Positions 1 through 6,915 of a stretch of DNA of 14,952 nucleotides are shown one piece after another. Location of the stretch: NCBI GenBank assembly GCA_002254285.1, contig NIUZ01000018.1, positions 1-14,952 on the forward strand, written 5' to 3'. Each line of letters begins with the position of its first letter. The stretch's first letter is position 1. This stretch comes from Bacteroidetes bacterium 4572_112 (GTDB lineage: Bacteria > Bacteroidota > Bacteroidia > Bacteroidales > UBA1556). A program made the position numbers and the translations under genes. The notes beneath the pieces were generated by a model. The model saw nothing but the letters and a program-made list of their open reading frames with translations. It had not been told where the DNA came from and did no database searches.

Positions 1-1047
1 ATAAAAGCAGTTTTTTCCAATAAGCTTATGGATACAGACATGGCTCAAAGTGGTGAAATTGTTGCTATTACAGGTTTTTCGGAAACGATGGTTGGCGATG
101 TGCTAGGACATGGAATTCTGCCGCGTACATTTGATTTTGATAATCAAGCAGTGCTTACAGTTGAAGTGAAAGCGGTTGATGATAACGATTATTTTAAATT
201 ATCGGAGGCTCTTGCTATTCTTGATATTGAAGATCCTCGCCTGCAGTTTAGCTGGTATAAGGATGAGCGCGAATATCATATAAAAATTAATGGGTGGATA
301 CAAATTCAGATATTAGAACAGATATTAAAAGATAGATTTTCCTTAGAAACAAAATTTGAATCGCCACAAGTAATATATAAAGAAACGCCATCCAAAGCAG
401 GTTTTGGTAAAGGAGATTATACTATGCCAAAGCCTTGTTGGGCAGTTATAAAACTTAAGATAGAACCAGCAGAGCGAGGCAGCGGAATCATATATTCGTC
501 AAAAGTTGGAGTTAACGATGCTTTATTAAGGTATCAGAAAGAGGTAGAGCGCACTATCCCCAGGGCATTGGAACAGGGCATGAAAGGCTGGGAAGTAACC
601 GACCTTAAAATCACCTTAGAAACGGCACAGGATCATGTAATGCATTCAAGAGCAGGAGATTTTGTGATAGTAACTCCTATGGCGGTTATGAATGGTTTGC
701 AGGAGCTAGGAACTGATTTGTTGGAGCCAATTATGGCGTTTGAGATTAATGCTCCCGATGATTTATTAGGGCAAATAAGTGGCGATTTGCATAAAATGCG
801 TGCTGAGTTTAATCAGCCAATGTTTGATGGCAATGATGTGCGTATTACCGGTAAAATTCCTGCTGCAACTTCATTAGAATATCCTGTGCAATTGGCTTCT
901 CGCTCTGGCGGTAAGGCTAATATTCAGATGCAGTTCTGCTGTTATAAAAAGGTAGATGTGGAGCTTGGTAATATTCGTGAGTATAAAGGAATTAGCCCAT
1001 TGGATAGAGCAAAATATATTCTTAAAGTTAGAAATGCTATTCAATAA
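1..1047 (+). CDS. TetM/EF-G-like ribosome-associated GTPase, 3' part only
   Basis: The reading frame is open from base 1, so the gene begins before the window; the ATG at 28 is internal. The 348 visible residues align by eye with the C-terminal half of TetM/TetO ribosomal protection proteins: end of domain II, then the domain III, IV and V regions. Shared landmarks are a PxVIYxExP segment near residue 125, GSGxxYxSxV near residues 166-175, EQGMKGWEVTDLKI near residues 200-213, GTELLEP-like GTDLLEP near residue 244, and a C-terminal DRAKYIL helix like the one TetM uses at the decoding site. The GTP-binding domain is outside the window. The family binds the ribosome in place of EF-G; TetM members expel tetracycline. 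The domain IV tip differs from TetM (HVMHSRAGDF instead of YSPVSTPADF), so this may be a chromosomal paralogue that confers no resistance. Family assignment is firm; the substrate role is not. Confidence 0.85.
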   Translation: MKAVFSNKLMDTDMAQSGEIVAITGFSETMVGDVLGHGILPRTFDFDNQAVLTVEVKAVDDNDYFKLSEALAILDIEDPRLQFSWYKDEREYHIKINGWIQIQILEQILKDRFSLETKFESPQVIYKETPSKAGFGKGDYTMPKPCWAVIKLKIEPAERGSGIIYSSKVGVNDALLRYQKEVERTIPRALEQGMKGWEVTDLKITLETAQDHVMHSRAGDFVIVTPMAVMNGLQELGTDLLEPIMAFEINAPDDLLGQISGDLHKMRAEFNQPMFDGNDVRITGKIPAATSLEYPVQLASRSGGKANIQMQFCCYKKVDVELGNIREYKGISPLDRAKYILKVRNAIQ

Positions 1048-1086
1048 GTTTGCTTTTATTTGCTAAATATTGTGGTGATATTGTAT

Positions 1087-1122
1087 ATTAATAGCTTCGG
1101 GTTTTAACCCTGGGCCATTAAT
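1087..1122. repeat. Imperfect 17-base inverted repeat
   Basis: Arms at 1087-1103 and 1106-1122 match at 13 of 17 positions around a TT centre, with a GGGTT/AACCC core and ATTAAT at both outer ends. No T-run follows on the plus strand, so it is a poor intrinsic terminator for the upstream GTPase gene. Its form (ATTAATAGC, then a G/C-rich hairpin, then ATTAAT) resembles interspersed palindromic elements I recall from Bacteroidota genomes; that comparison is from memory. Confidence 0.5.
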
Positions 1123-1187
1123 TGAAATTATGAAAAATTCTATTATTGAAATAAAAAACAATCATATACAATTTTTCATAAATTCGC

Positions 1188-2063
1188 ATGATGAAATTAT
1201 TACTAATATCAATATTCTTATTTATTGGATTGTTGAGCTTTGCGCAAAATCAAGATTTTACGGAACTTGATGAGGAACAAAGCTTTGGTAGGTGGGATTT
1301 GGGTCTGAATTTCGGACTTTACCTGCCATCAAATTACCATGCTAAGTTTTATGATGGCACAGCTTCTAATGTCAATAATGTAGATTATGTGTTTAGCAAT
1401 AAATACTGGTATCAGGATATATATAATGAACTCAATGCTGCCGATACGGTTTTTGTACTTGAGCTACCTGGGAATATGCGTTATCGTCCTGCATTTCAGA
1501 TAGGAATCTATTTTCGTCGTACTTTCGATAACCTTATAGGCTTATCCTTGCAATTCGATTACTCAAAACTTTATGCCAGCGATAAATTTACCATGCAGGT
1601 TGATCCTGACTATATTGCTACTGAGCCTGATATTCGTATTTATGATATCTGGGGAATTGAGGAAAGAATAAATATAGATATACTTTTTTCTAGATTTTTT
1701 AAATTGGAAAACCCTATGTATATGCCTTTTTTCGAGGCAGGACTTAATATTACAAGTACAAAGGTAAAGGAACATAAAATTAAGATAGAAAACCTACAAT
1801 ATTCATTGGTAGATGTTTATCTTAACGGAAGTTATGTTCCTGGAATGCCTCAAAATGAGTATGAAATTTATCAAGGTGGTATTGGCTTTGGCTTTACCGC
1901 TGCTGCTGGCATTAAGCTGAGGTTCAATAATCAAGTGAGTGTTGATCCTGGGATTAGAATATATTATCAGAATGTGAATTTGGAAAATTATGATTTAATG
2001 AAACCTGCTTTTGCCTTTTTTATAAGGCTAGGTTTAGCTGATTTCTTTGGTGATTATGAATAA
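1188..2063 (+). CDS. Outer-membrane beta-barrel-like protein of unknown role
   Basis: A 291-residue secreted protein. Residues 1-20 form a Sec signal peptide: MMK, a hydrophobic stretch, then SFAQ, with likely cleavage just before the glutamine. The remainder has alternating hydrophobic and polar residues typical of outer-membrane strands, with many aromatic residues and turns, for example LGLNFGLYLPS near residue 40, IGIYFRRTF near residue 106, FGFTAAAGIKLRF near residue 235 and a final PAFAFFIRLGLADFF strand. This fits the PorT/OmpA-like barrel proteins common in Bacteroidota, but I recognise no specific family. The start could be either ATG at 1188 or 1191. Its stop lies inside the next gene, a CDF metal exporter (8-base overlap), which implies co-transcription and probably translational coupling. 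A role in metal passage or sensing would be inference only. Confidence 0.8.
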   Translation: MMKLLLISIFLFIGLLSFAQNQDFTELDEEQSFGRWDLGLNFGLYLPSNYHAKFYDGTASNVNNVDYVFSNKYWYQDIYNELNAADTVFVLELPGNMRYRPAFQIGIYFRRTFDNLIGLSLQFDYSKLYASDKFTMQVDPDYIATEPDIRIYDIWGIEERINIDILFSRFFKLENPMYMPFFEAGLNITSTKVKEHKIKIENLQYSLVDVYLNGSYVPGMPQNEYEIYQGGIGFGFTAAAGIKLRFNNQVSVDPGIRIYYQNVNLENYDLMKPAFAFFIRLGLADFFGDYE

Positions 2064-2934
2064 AGATAATAAAAAATTAAAAGTTAGAACGGCTCTACTA
2101 AGTATAGTATCAAACTCGGTATTGATTGTAATAAAGGTTGTTGCAGGTATATTTACTGGTTCGGTAAGTATAATATCTGAGGCCATACATTCGGCTTTGG
2201 ATCTTGTGGCTGCTGGAATTGCTTTCTTGGCTGTAAGAGTTTCTGATAAGCCTGCTGATACCGAACACCCTTTTGGTCATGGTAAATACGAGAATATTTC
2301 GGGAGTTATAGAAGCGCTACTTATTTTTGCTGCTGCTATTTGGATAGTATTCGAAGCATTAGATAAACTATTACACGAAGGTCACCTTAAGCCAACTAAT
2401 TCCTTAACCATAGGAATAGTAGTTATGCTTTTTTCTGGTTTGGTGAATTTCTTTATATCACGTAGACTTTATAAAGTTGCCAAGCAGACCGATTCGGTGG
2501 CTTTAGAAGCCGATGCTCTGCATCTTAAAACTGATGTTTATACTTCAGTAGGAGTAGGAGTGGGCTTATTATTAATAAAGCTTACAGGATTTTATTTCTT
2601 GGATCCTATAGTTGCACTTTTGGTTGCTAGTTTTATTATTACTGAAGCTTATTCCATGCTAATAAAATCAGTTAATCCATTATTAGATGGATCATTAAGC
2701 GATGAGGAATTAGGTAAGGTAAAGAATGTAATTGAAGAGAAAATTCCTGATAATGCATCTTATTCCAATCTCAAAACTCGTAAATCAGGGCCTAAATATA
2801 TTGTTCAGTTTTCGTTAATTGTAGATGGAAGCATTAGTTTGGCAGAAGCAGTTGCACAACGCAAAAGCTTTGAAGATAAAGTGTATGCTTCCTTCGATAA
2901 TATTGAACTTATTGTAATTCTTGAAAAGGACTAA
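2056..2934 (+). CDS. Cation diffusion facilitator (CDF) metal exporter
   Basis: A 292-residue inner-membrane protein of the CDF family (FieF/YiiP, CzcD, ZnT), which exports divalent metal in exchange for protons. Six membrane segments occupy roughly residues 12-205 and a cytoplasmic domain follows. Transport-site residues are H45 and D49 (HSALD, TM2) and H156 and D160 (HLKTD, TM5). The HxxxD/HxxxD set is usual in zinc-type CDFs, while YiiP has DxxxD in TM2. The loop site D68, H71, H75 (DTEHPFGH) matches the YiiP second zinc site. The C-terminal domain keeps the LKTRKSGP signature but contains no histidine, so the YiiP dimer-interface zinc site is absent. I chose the ATG at 2056, since an upstream TTG at 2047 would only add residues inside the preceding gene. 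It overlaps the barrel gene by 8 bases. Zinc is the likeliest substrate, but Fe, Co or Mn cannot be excluded. Confidence 0.93.
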   Translation: MNKDNKKLKVRTALLSIVSNSVLIVIKVVAGIFTGSVSIISEAIHSALDLVAAGIAFLAVRVSDKPADTEHPFGHGKYENISGVIEALLIFAAAIWIVFEALDKLLHEGHLKPTNSLTIGIVVMLFSGLVNFFISRRLYKVAKQTDSVALEADALHLKTDVYTSVGVGVGLLLIKLTGFYFLDPIVALLVASFIITEAYSMLIKSVNPLLDGSLSDEELGKVKNVIEEKIPDNASYSNLKTRKSGPKYIVQFSLIVDGSISLAEAVAQRKSFEDKVYASFDNIELIVILEKD

Positions 2935-3034
2935 AGTGTACAAAATATTTTTTTTGAACTATTAAGAAATTAAGATAATTAAGGGTTTTGCTCTATTGTT
3001 AAATCCGTAATTGTTGGTATAGTTATAAACTCTT

Positions 3035-3102
3035 AATTCATAATTATCCATTCCTCATTCTTAATTCCTAATTCCCTCCCGATGGCTATCGGGACCTAAT
3101 TC
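3035..3102. repeat. AATTC-rich repeat tract with a TCCCGAT palindrome
   Basis: Four AATTC copies (3035, 3063, 3070, 3098), the first three in a CTTAATTC/CTAATTC context, surround a small hairpin with arms 3077-3083 and 3088-3094 (TCCCGAT/ATCGGGA). The palindrome would be perfect over 18 bases but for G at 3084. Neither flanking gene explains the tract. Similar low-complexity stretches with this kind of palindrome occur between genes in other Bacteroidota as I remember them; no database was consulted. Confidence 0.5.
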
Positions 3103-3135
3103 TTATCCCAATGATTATAGAAACTAAATTTAAAA

Positions 3136-3203
3136 TTCAAAAGCCCGTTACTTCGGCACGTTTCTTTCTTAGAAAAATCGTACCGAAGTAACGAGCTTTT
3201 GAA
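3136..3203. terminator. Long convergent hairpin, likely two-way terminator
   Basis: Arms of 25 bases at 3136-3160 and 3179-3203 match except at two positions, with an 18-base loop. It lies between the plus-strand CDF gene and the minus-strand TlpA gene, ending 5 bases after the latter's stop. Both mismatches become G-U wobbles in minus-strand RNA but C-A clashes in plus-strand RNA, so the hairpin is stronger for the TlpA transcript. That transcript then runs into a T-rich stretch, and the arm ends carry matched A4/T4 runs that suit termination both ways. Confidence 0.8.
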
Positions 3204-3207
3204 AACA

Positions 3208-4323
3208 CTAATTTCCAAATATCTCTTTAAGTTTTTTGTCTAGAGCTGGGCCTCTTAGTTTAGTAGCTATCACTTTACCATCTTTATCAATAAGAACAGT
3301 AAAAGGAATGCTTCCTACGCCATATTCTTTGGCAGCTTTTGATTGCCAATATCTAAGGTCGCTAACATGAGTCCATGTAAGGTTATCGTCCTTTATTGCT
3401 TTTACCCAGTTTGATTTTGTTTTGTCAAGCGATACAGCATAAATCTCAAAACCTTGGCTTTTGTATTTAGCATAAAGTTTTACATTATGTGGATTGTCGC
3501 GGCGACAAGGGCTACACCATGATGCCCAAAAGTCGATTAAAACAACCTTACCTCTAAGTGAAGATAGTTTTACCAAATCACCTTCAGGAGATGGTAGGCT
3601 AATTTCAGGAGCCATACTGCCTGGTGCGAGCTTGATTTTTGACTGTACTTTTGAATGTACATTCAATACAAAATCGTTATTCTTATATTTTGGATATAAT
3701 GCTTTATCAAGCTTAATATATAAATCTAGATTATCGTCAATTGGTAACTTCTCAATAAATAATAAAGAAGCAAGACTTGGTTTTGTATAAATTTCAGACT
3801 TTATATATTCTGTTTTTGCGTTATTAATTTTCTGAAATTTTGCTATCAATATTTTTGATTTTTCATCTTTAGTGTCATCATCTGCTAAGTTCTTATACTC
3901 AAGCTCTAATTTTTTCATTTCGGTATCAAAAGAATTTATCTTTACTAGCATAGTGTATAAATGCTGTGTTATTGGTGACCCTTTAATCCCACTAGGTTGT
4001 AACATCTTTAGTCCATCAATTTTTACTTCTAAATTTTCTCCAGGTTGAAGAATAAGAATAGTGTATTGGTTAGATCCATTGCTTAACTGATAGAAATTTG
4101 CATCTTTAATATCCTCAGTAATATAAAATGTATTACTGCTCGAAATTTTCACGGAATCTATTGCAATCATTTGGCTACCACCAAGTTTAGAGAAAGTAAT
4201 ATACTCGCTTTGTGGGTTAATAATACTACCTTCAATTGTTAGATTGTTTAACATTTGAGCAAATGAATTGATACTCAAAGTCATGATTGTTAATAGTATA
4301 AGTAAATTTTTGATTTGTTGCAT
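3208..4323 (-). CDS. TlpA-family thiol-disulfide oxidoreductase
   Basis: A 371-residue exported protein. Residues 1-23 are a signal peptide (KNLLILLTIMTL, then NSFAQ), placing it in the periplasm, possibly membrane-attached. Residues about 25-115 look like the N-terminal beta domain common in Bacteroidota TlpA proteins (DUF4369 type), with a charged, probably helical linker from about 125 to 185. The thioredoxin domain starts near residue 235 (APEISLPSPEGD). It carries the redox centre WCSPC with cysteines C270 and C273, and the cis-proline loop GSIPFT followed by IDKDGKVI. The family reduces or exchanges disulfides in envelope proteins, including cytochrome c and other client proteins; the client here is unknown. 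It lies 46 bases downstream of a thioesterase gene on the same strand, so it is probably the second gene of a two-gene unit, and it ends at the convergent hairpin. Confidence 0.92.
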   Translation of the reverse strand: MQQIKNLLILLTIMTLSINSFAQMLNNLTIEGSIINPQSEYITFSKLGGSQMIAIDSVKISSSNTFYITEDIKDANFYQLSNGSNQYTILILQPGENLEVKIDGLKMLQPSGIKGSPITQHLYTMLVKINSFDTEMKKLELEYKNLADDDTKDEKSKILIAKFQKINNAKTEYIKSEIYTKPSLASLLFIEKLPIDDNLDLYIKLDKALYPKYKNNDFVLNVHSKVQSKIKLAPGSMAPEISLPSPEGDLVKLSSLRGKVVLIDFWASWCSPCRRDNPHNVKLYAKYKSQGFEIYAVSLDKTKSNWVKAIKDDNLTWTHVSDLRYWQSKAAKEYGVGSIPFTVLIDKDGKVIATKLRGPALDKKLKEIFGN

Positions 4324-4369
4324 ATGCTTATAGTTTTTGTTTTATGTGTTTAGTGTTTTACTTAATAAT

Positions 4370-4780
4370 TTAGAATCCCATTTGTTTTGCAAATAACTCA
4401 GTAAGCCATTCTGGGCAAGCTACAGGTCTGTTTCTTTTCATATCGATAAAAGCTAATACAGTTTCGCCTACATTTAATAAATCTCCTGCTTCATTATACA
4501 CTTCATAAAAAAAGTGCATTCTCATTTTTGGTAATTCTTTTACAATGGTTTTGATTGTAAGTAAATCATCGTATTTTGCGGGTCTTATGTATTTTATGCT
4601 TAGGCTAGCTACTGGCATCATTACTCCTTTTTCTTCTAAAGTATGATATGTGGTTCCCAATTGTCGAAGAGCGTCTGTTCGGCCAACTTCGTAAAAGGCA
4701 GGGTAGTTGCCATAATACACATAACCCATTTGATCGGTTTCCGAATATCTTACTCTAATTTTAGTTTCTGAAGTATACAT
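4370..4780 (-). CDS. YbgC/4HBT-type acyl-CoA thioesterase
   Basis: A 136-residue hotdog-fold protein, the usual length for the YbgC/FadM branch of the 4-hydroxybenzoyl-CoA thioesterase family, which hydrolyses acyl-CoA to free acid and CoA in the cytoplasm. The N-terminal signature is clear: RVRYSETDQMGYVYYGNY, with the candidate catalytic aspartate D16, then FYEVGRTDALR on the long hotdog helix. The later strands (MMPVASLSIKYIRPAKYDD and MRMHFFYEVYN) also fit. There is no signal peptide. It is the first gene of the minus-strand unit, with a TAnnTTTG promoter box about 34 bases upstream of the start. Chain-length preference cannot be read from sequence. The link with the downstream TlpA-like gene may be positional only. 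Confidence 0.92.
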   Translation of the reverse strand: MYTSETKIRVRYSETDQMGYVYYGNYPAFYEVGRTDALRQLGTTYHTLEEKGVMMPVASLSIKYIRPAKYDDLLTIKTIVKELPKMRMHFFYEVYNEAGDLLNVGETVLAFIDMKRNRPVACPEWLTELFAKQMGF

Positions 4781-4813
4781 ATTTAAAATAATAATTTATG
4801 TTAATATAAACAT

Positions 4814-4821
4814 CAAAAGTA
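4814..4821 (-). promoter_or_regulatory. Bacteroidota-type -7 promoter box for the thioesterase gene
   Basis: TACTTTTG on the minus strand fits the Bacteroidota sigma consensus TAnnTTTG and lies 34 bases upstream of the thioesterase ATG, giving a short leader. I see no clear -33 TTG at the expected spacing. Confidence 0.5.
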
Positions 4822-4985
4822 CTATTTTTACGTTTAGAAATTATTGATTAATTGATATATCCAATCATTTAATTTTTAATTTCTAATATAATAGTCATAA
4901 ATAACTAACAGTAAAGAGAAGGTTTTTTGTTTATAATTCAGTATATCAATATTTTATACATGAGTTGTTTTTATTAAATATAATT

Positions 4986-5744
4986 ATGAGAAAAGTATAT
5001 ATAATAATTTCATTATTACTATTTACTATGATTTCATGCAATTTTTCGCATGAACCAAAAGTGGTTTTGAAAGACAGTGCACAATATTATTCGGTAAGTA
5101 AAGATTTGAATATACAAGCTGATGCGGAGTATGATTCTATAATTGCAATATATAAAGTTGGAGTTGATAGTGTAATGGAAGAGTATATTGTTGATTCGGA
5201 GCAAGGCTTAAGCCGAAAGCGCCCAAGTGGTGCATTAAATAACTTAATTGCTGATGCTATGCGAATAGAGATTAGTAAGGAAGTAGATTTTAATGTTGAT
5301 TTTGCGATGTATAACTATTATGGCATTAGAAACACATTACCTAAGGGTAAAATTATTAAAGGAAATGTTTTTGAGGTTCTTCCTTTCGAAAATCAGGCGA
5401 CTCTAGTTCATTTAAGTCCAAAAGGTATGAAACACTTACTGACATATATATATAAATCGGGTGGACAGCCTATTTCAGGATTAGAGGTTGAGTATACCGA
5501 TTCTATAAACTATAATGCGACCATAGGCGGAAATGAGTTTGATACTACTGCTTATTATTGGGTTGTTACAAGTGATTATGCTGCTAATGGAGGTGATAAT
5601 ATGAATTTCTTTCAAGAAAGTGATTCTATATTTTATACAGGAATACTTATAAGAAATAATTTATTGAATTATCTCGAAAATTTGAATGCTAATAATCTAA
5701 AATTAACTGCTGATACTGTTTCCAGAATTACTTATAAGGATTAA
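4986..5744 (+). CDS. Lipoprotein with 5'-nucleotidase C-terminal domain
   Basis: A 252-residue lipoprotein. The signal runs MRKVYIIISLLLFTMISC, with a lipobox and lipidated Cys18. From about residue 75 it matches the 5'-nucleotidase C-terminal domain (the substrate-binding half of UshA-type enzymes). Visible motifs are RPSGALNNLIADAMR, NYYGIRNTLPKG (family GGIR), FEVLPFENQ and YWVVTSDYAANGGDNM. The catalytic metallophosphoesterase domain is absent here and is encoded by the next gene, 65 bases downstream on the same strand. This split of UshA into two adjacent genes is familiar in Bacteroidota. The pair probably forms an enzyme that dephosphorylates nucleotides, or related esters, outside the cytoplasm. 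I chose the ATG at 4986; an upstream TTG at 4965 would push seven residues ahead of the lipoprotein signal. Confidence 0.88.
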   Translation: MRKVYIIISLLLFTMISCNFSHEPKVVLKDSAQYYSVSKDLNIQADAEYDSIIAIYKVGVDSVMEEYIVDSEQGLSRKRPSGALNNLIADAMRIEISKEVDFNVDFAMYNYYGIRNTLPKGKIIKGNVFEVLPFENQATLVHLSPKGMKHLLTYIYKSGGQPISGLEVEYTDSINYNATIGGNEFDTTAYYWVVTSDYAANGGDNMNFFQESDSIFYTGILIRNNLLNYLENLNANNLKLTADTVSRITYKD

Positions 5745-5809
5745 GGATAGGAGAATGAGTAGAATATATCTTTATGGATGTATTTAATTAATATGCAAAT
5801 TTTGTGCTA

Positions 5810-6748
5810 ATGGAAAAGAATAGAAGAGAGTTTATAAAAATATTAGGAAGTGTAGCAGCCTTGAGTTTTGTGCCAGGGATGTTGTATGCTTCGCAAAAAT
5901 CAGATGATTCAAAAATTAGGCTTACCATACTAAGTACAAATGATCAGCATAGTAGATTGGAGCCATTTCCTGCAAATGATAAGAAGTACGCAAATCAAGG
6001 CGGATACGCACAGCGAGCAGCCTTAATTAATAGTATACGTCAGGAAGAAGATAATGTATTGTTATTGGATGCTGGTGATATTTTCCAAGGCACACCATTC
6101 TTTAATATTTATGGAGGCGAGCTTGAGTTTAAATTAATGAGTAAAATGGGCTACGATGCTTCTACTATTGGCAACCATGAGTTCGATAACGGACTTAATG
6201 GACTGAGCAAAGCTTCTGTGCATGCAAAGTTTCCTTTTATATGTTCCAACTACGATTTTTCGGATACGATAATGAAAGATAAAACTATTCCTTATAAAAT
6301 TATTGAAAAAGGGGAATTGAAAATTGGAATTATAGGAATAGGAGTTAAGTTAGATGGCTTGGTTTCATCAAAAAGTTATGGTGATACTAAATATTTAGAT
6401 CCTATAGAAAAAGCCAACGAATATGCAAAGTTATTAAAAGAAAAATCCTGCGACTTTATTATTTGTTTATCACATTTGGGCGTAGATTACCCTTCGGAAG
6501 AAAATAAAATTGGTGATGTAGAATTTGTGTCAAAAACACGAAATATAGATTATCTTATTGGAGGTCATACACATACTTTTATGGAAGCACCTATGGAGGT
6601 TAAGAACCTTGATGGCAAGCTCGTGAAGATAAGTCACTCAGGGTGGGGAGGATTACGTGTAGGAAGGCTTGATTTAGAGTTTGACTCTAAAAAGAATTTA
6701 GCCTATGAGCCTACATATACGCTAAAAAAAGTTAAAAAACAAGCGTAG
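5810..6748 (+). CDS. Tat-type metallophosphatase, 5'-nucleotidase catalytic domain
   Basis: A 312-residue protein carrying the dinuclear metallophosphoesterase domain of UshA-like 5'-nucleotidases. Metal and catalytic motifs are in order: D45 and H47 (NDQHS), D90 (GDIFQG), N122-H123 (GNHEFD), H222 (LSHLG), and H253/H255 (GGHTHT). The N-terminus NRREFIKILG followed by a hydrophobic stretch looks like a twin-arginine signal, so export as a folded metalloprotein is likely. It lacks the C-terminal substrate-binding domain, which is encoded by the lipoprotein gene just upstream. Together they would hydrolyse nucleotides to nucleosides and phosphate. I start it at the ATG at 5810, since the GTG at 5804 adds only two residues. 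A weak hairpin over the stop codon may end the unit. Substrate identity is not readable from sequence. Confidence 0.93.
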   Translation: MEKNRREFIKILGSVAALSFVPGMLYASQKSDDSKIRLTILSTNDQHSRLEPFPANDKKYANQGGYAQRAALINSIRQEEDNVLLLDAGDIFQGTPFFNIYGGELEFKLMSKMGYDASTIGNHEFDNGLNGLSKASVHAKFPFICSNYDFSDTIMKDKTIPYKIIEKGELKIGIIGIGVKLDGLVSSKSYGDTKYLDPIEKANEYAKLLKEKSCDFIICLSHLGVDYPSEENKIGDVEFVSKTRNIDYLIGGHTHTFMEAPMEVKNLDGKLVKISHSGWGGLRVGRLDLEFDSKKNLAYEPTYTLKKVKKQA

Positions 6749-6772
6749 AAATATAAATTTTCTAACTTTTTT
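6725..6772 (+). terminator. A/T-rich hairpin over the stop of the metallophosphatase gene
   Basis: A perfect 10-base inverted repeat (AAAAAAGTTA at 6725-6734, TAACTTTTTT at 6763-6772) overlaps the end of the coding region. Four more A-T pairs can form inside after one mismatch. The 3' arm supplies the T-run. It has few G-C pairs, so it is only a candidate. Confidence 0.4.
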
Positions 6773-6915
6773 ATGTGCACATTTGTCATTGAAATACGGG
6801 GCTGTTTTAAAAATTGTAACTGCGTTATTAACAGTGAAATGTTAATTGAAGGTTCACGTCGTTTTTCAGATTCAGATTAATAAATATATTGTAAGATTTT
6901 TTTAGTAGTTTAATA

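Noticed and set aside
2047..2055. TTG start for the CDF gene
   Set aside because: The ATG at 2056 gives the family's usual N-terminus, and the extra residues have no support.
6825..6833. TTATTAACA upstream of dnaA as a DnaA box
   Set aside because: It differs from the consensus at two positions and stands alone; there is no cluster or AT-rich repeat set that would support an origin.
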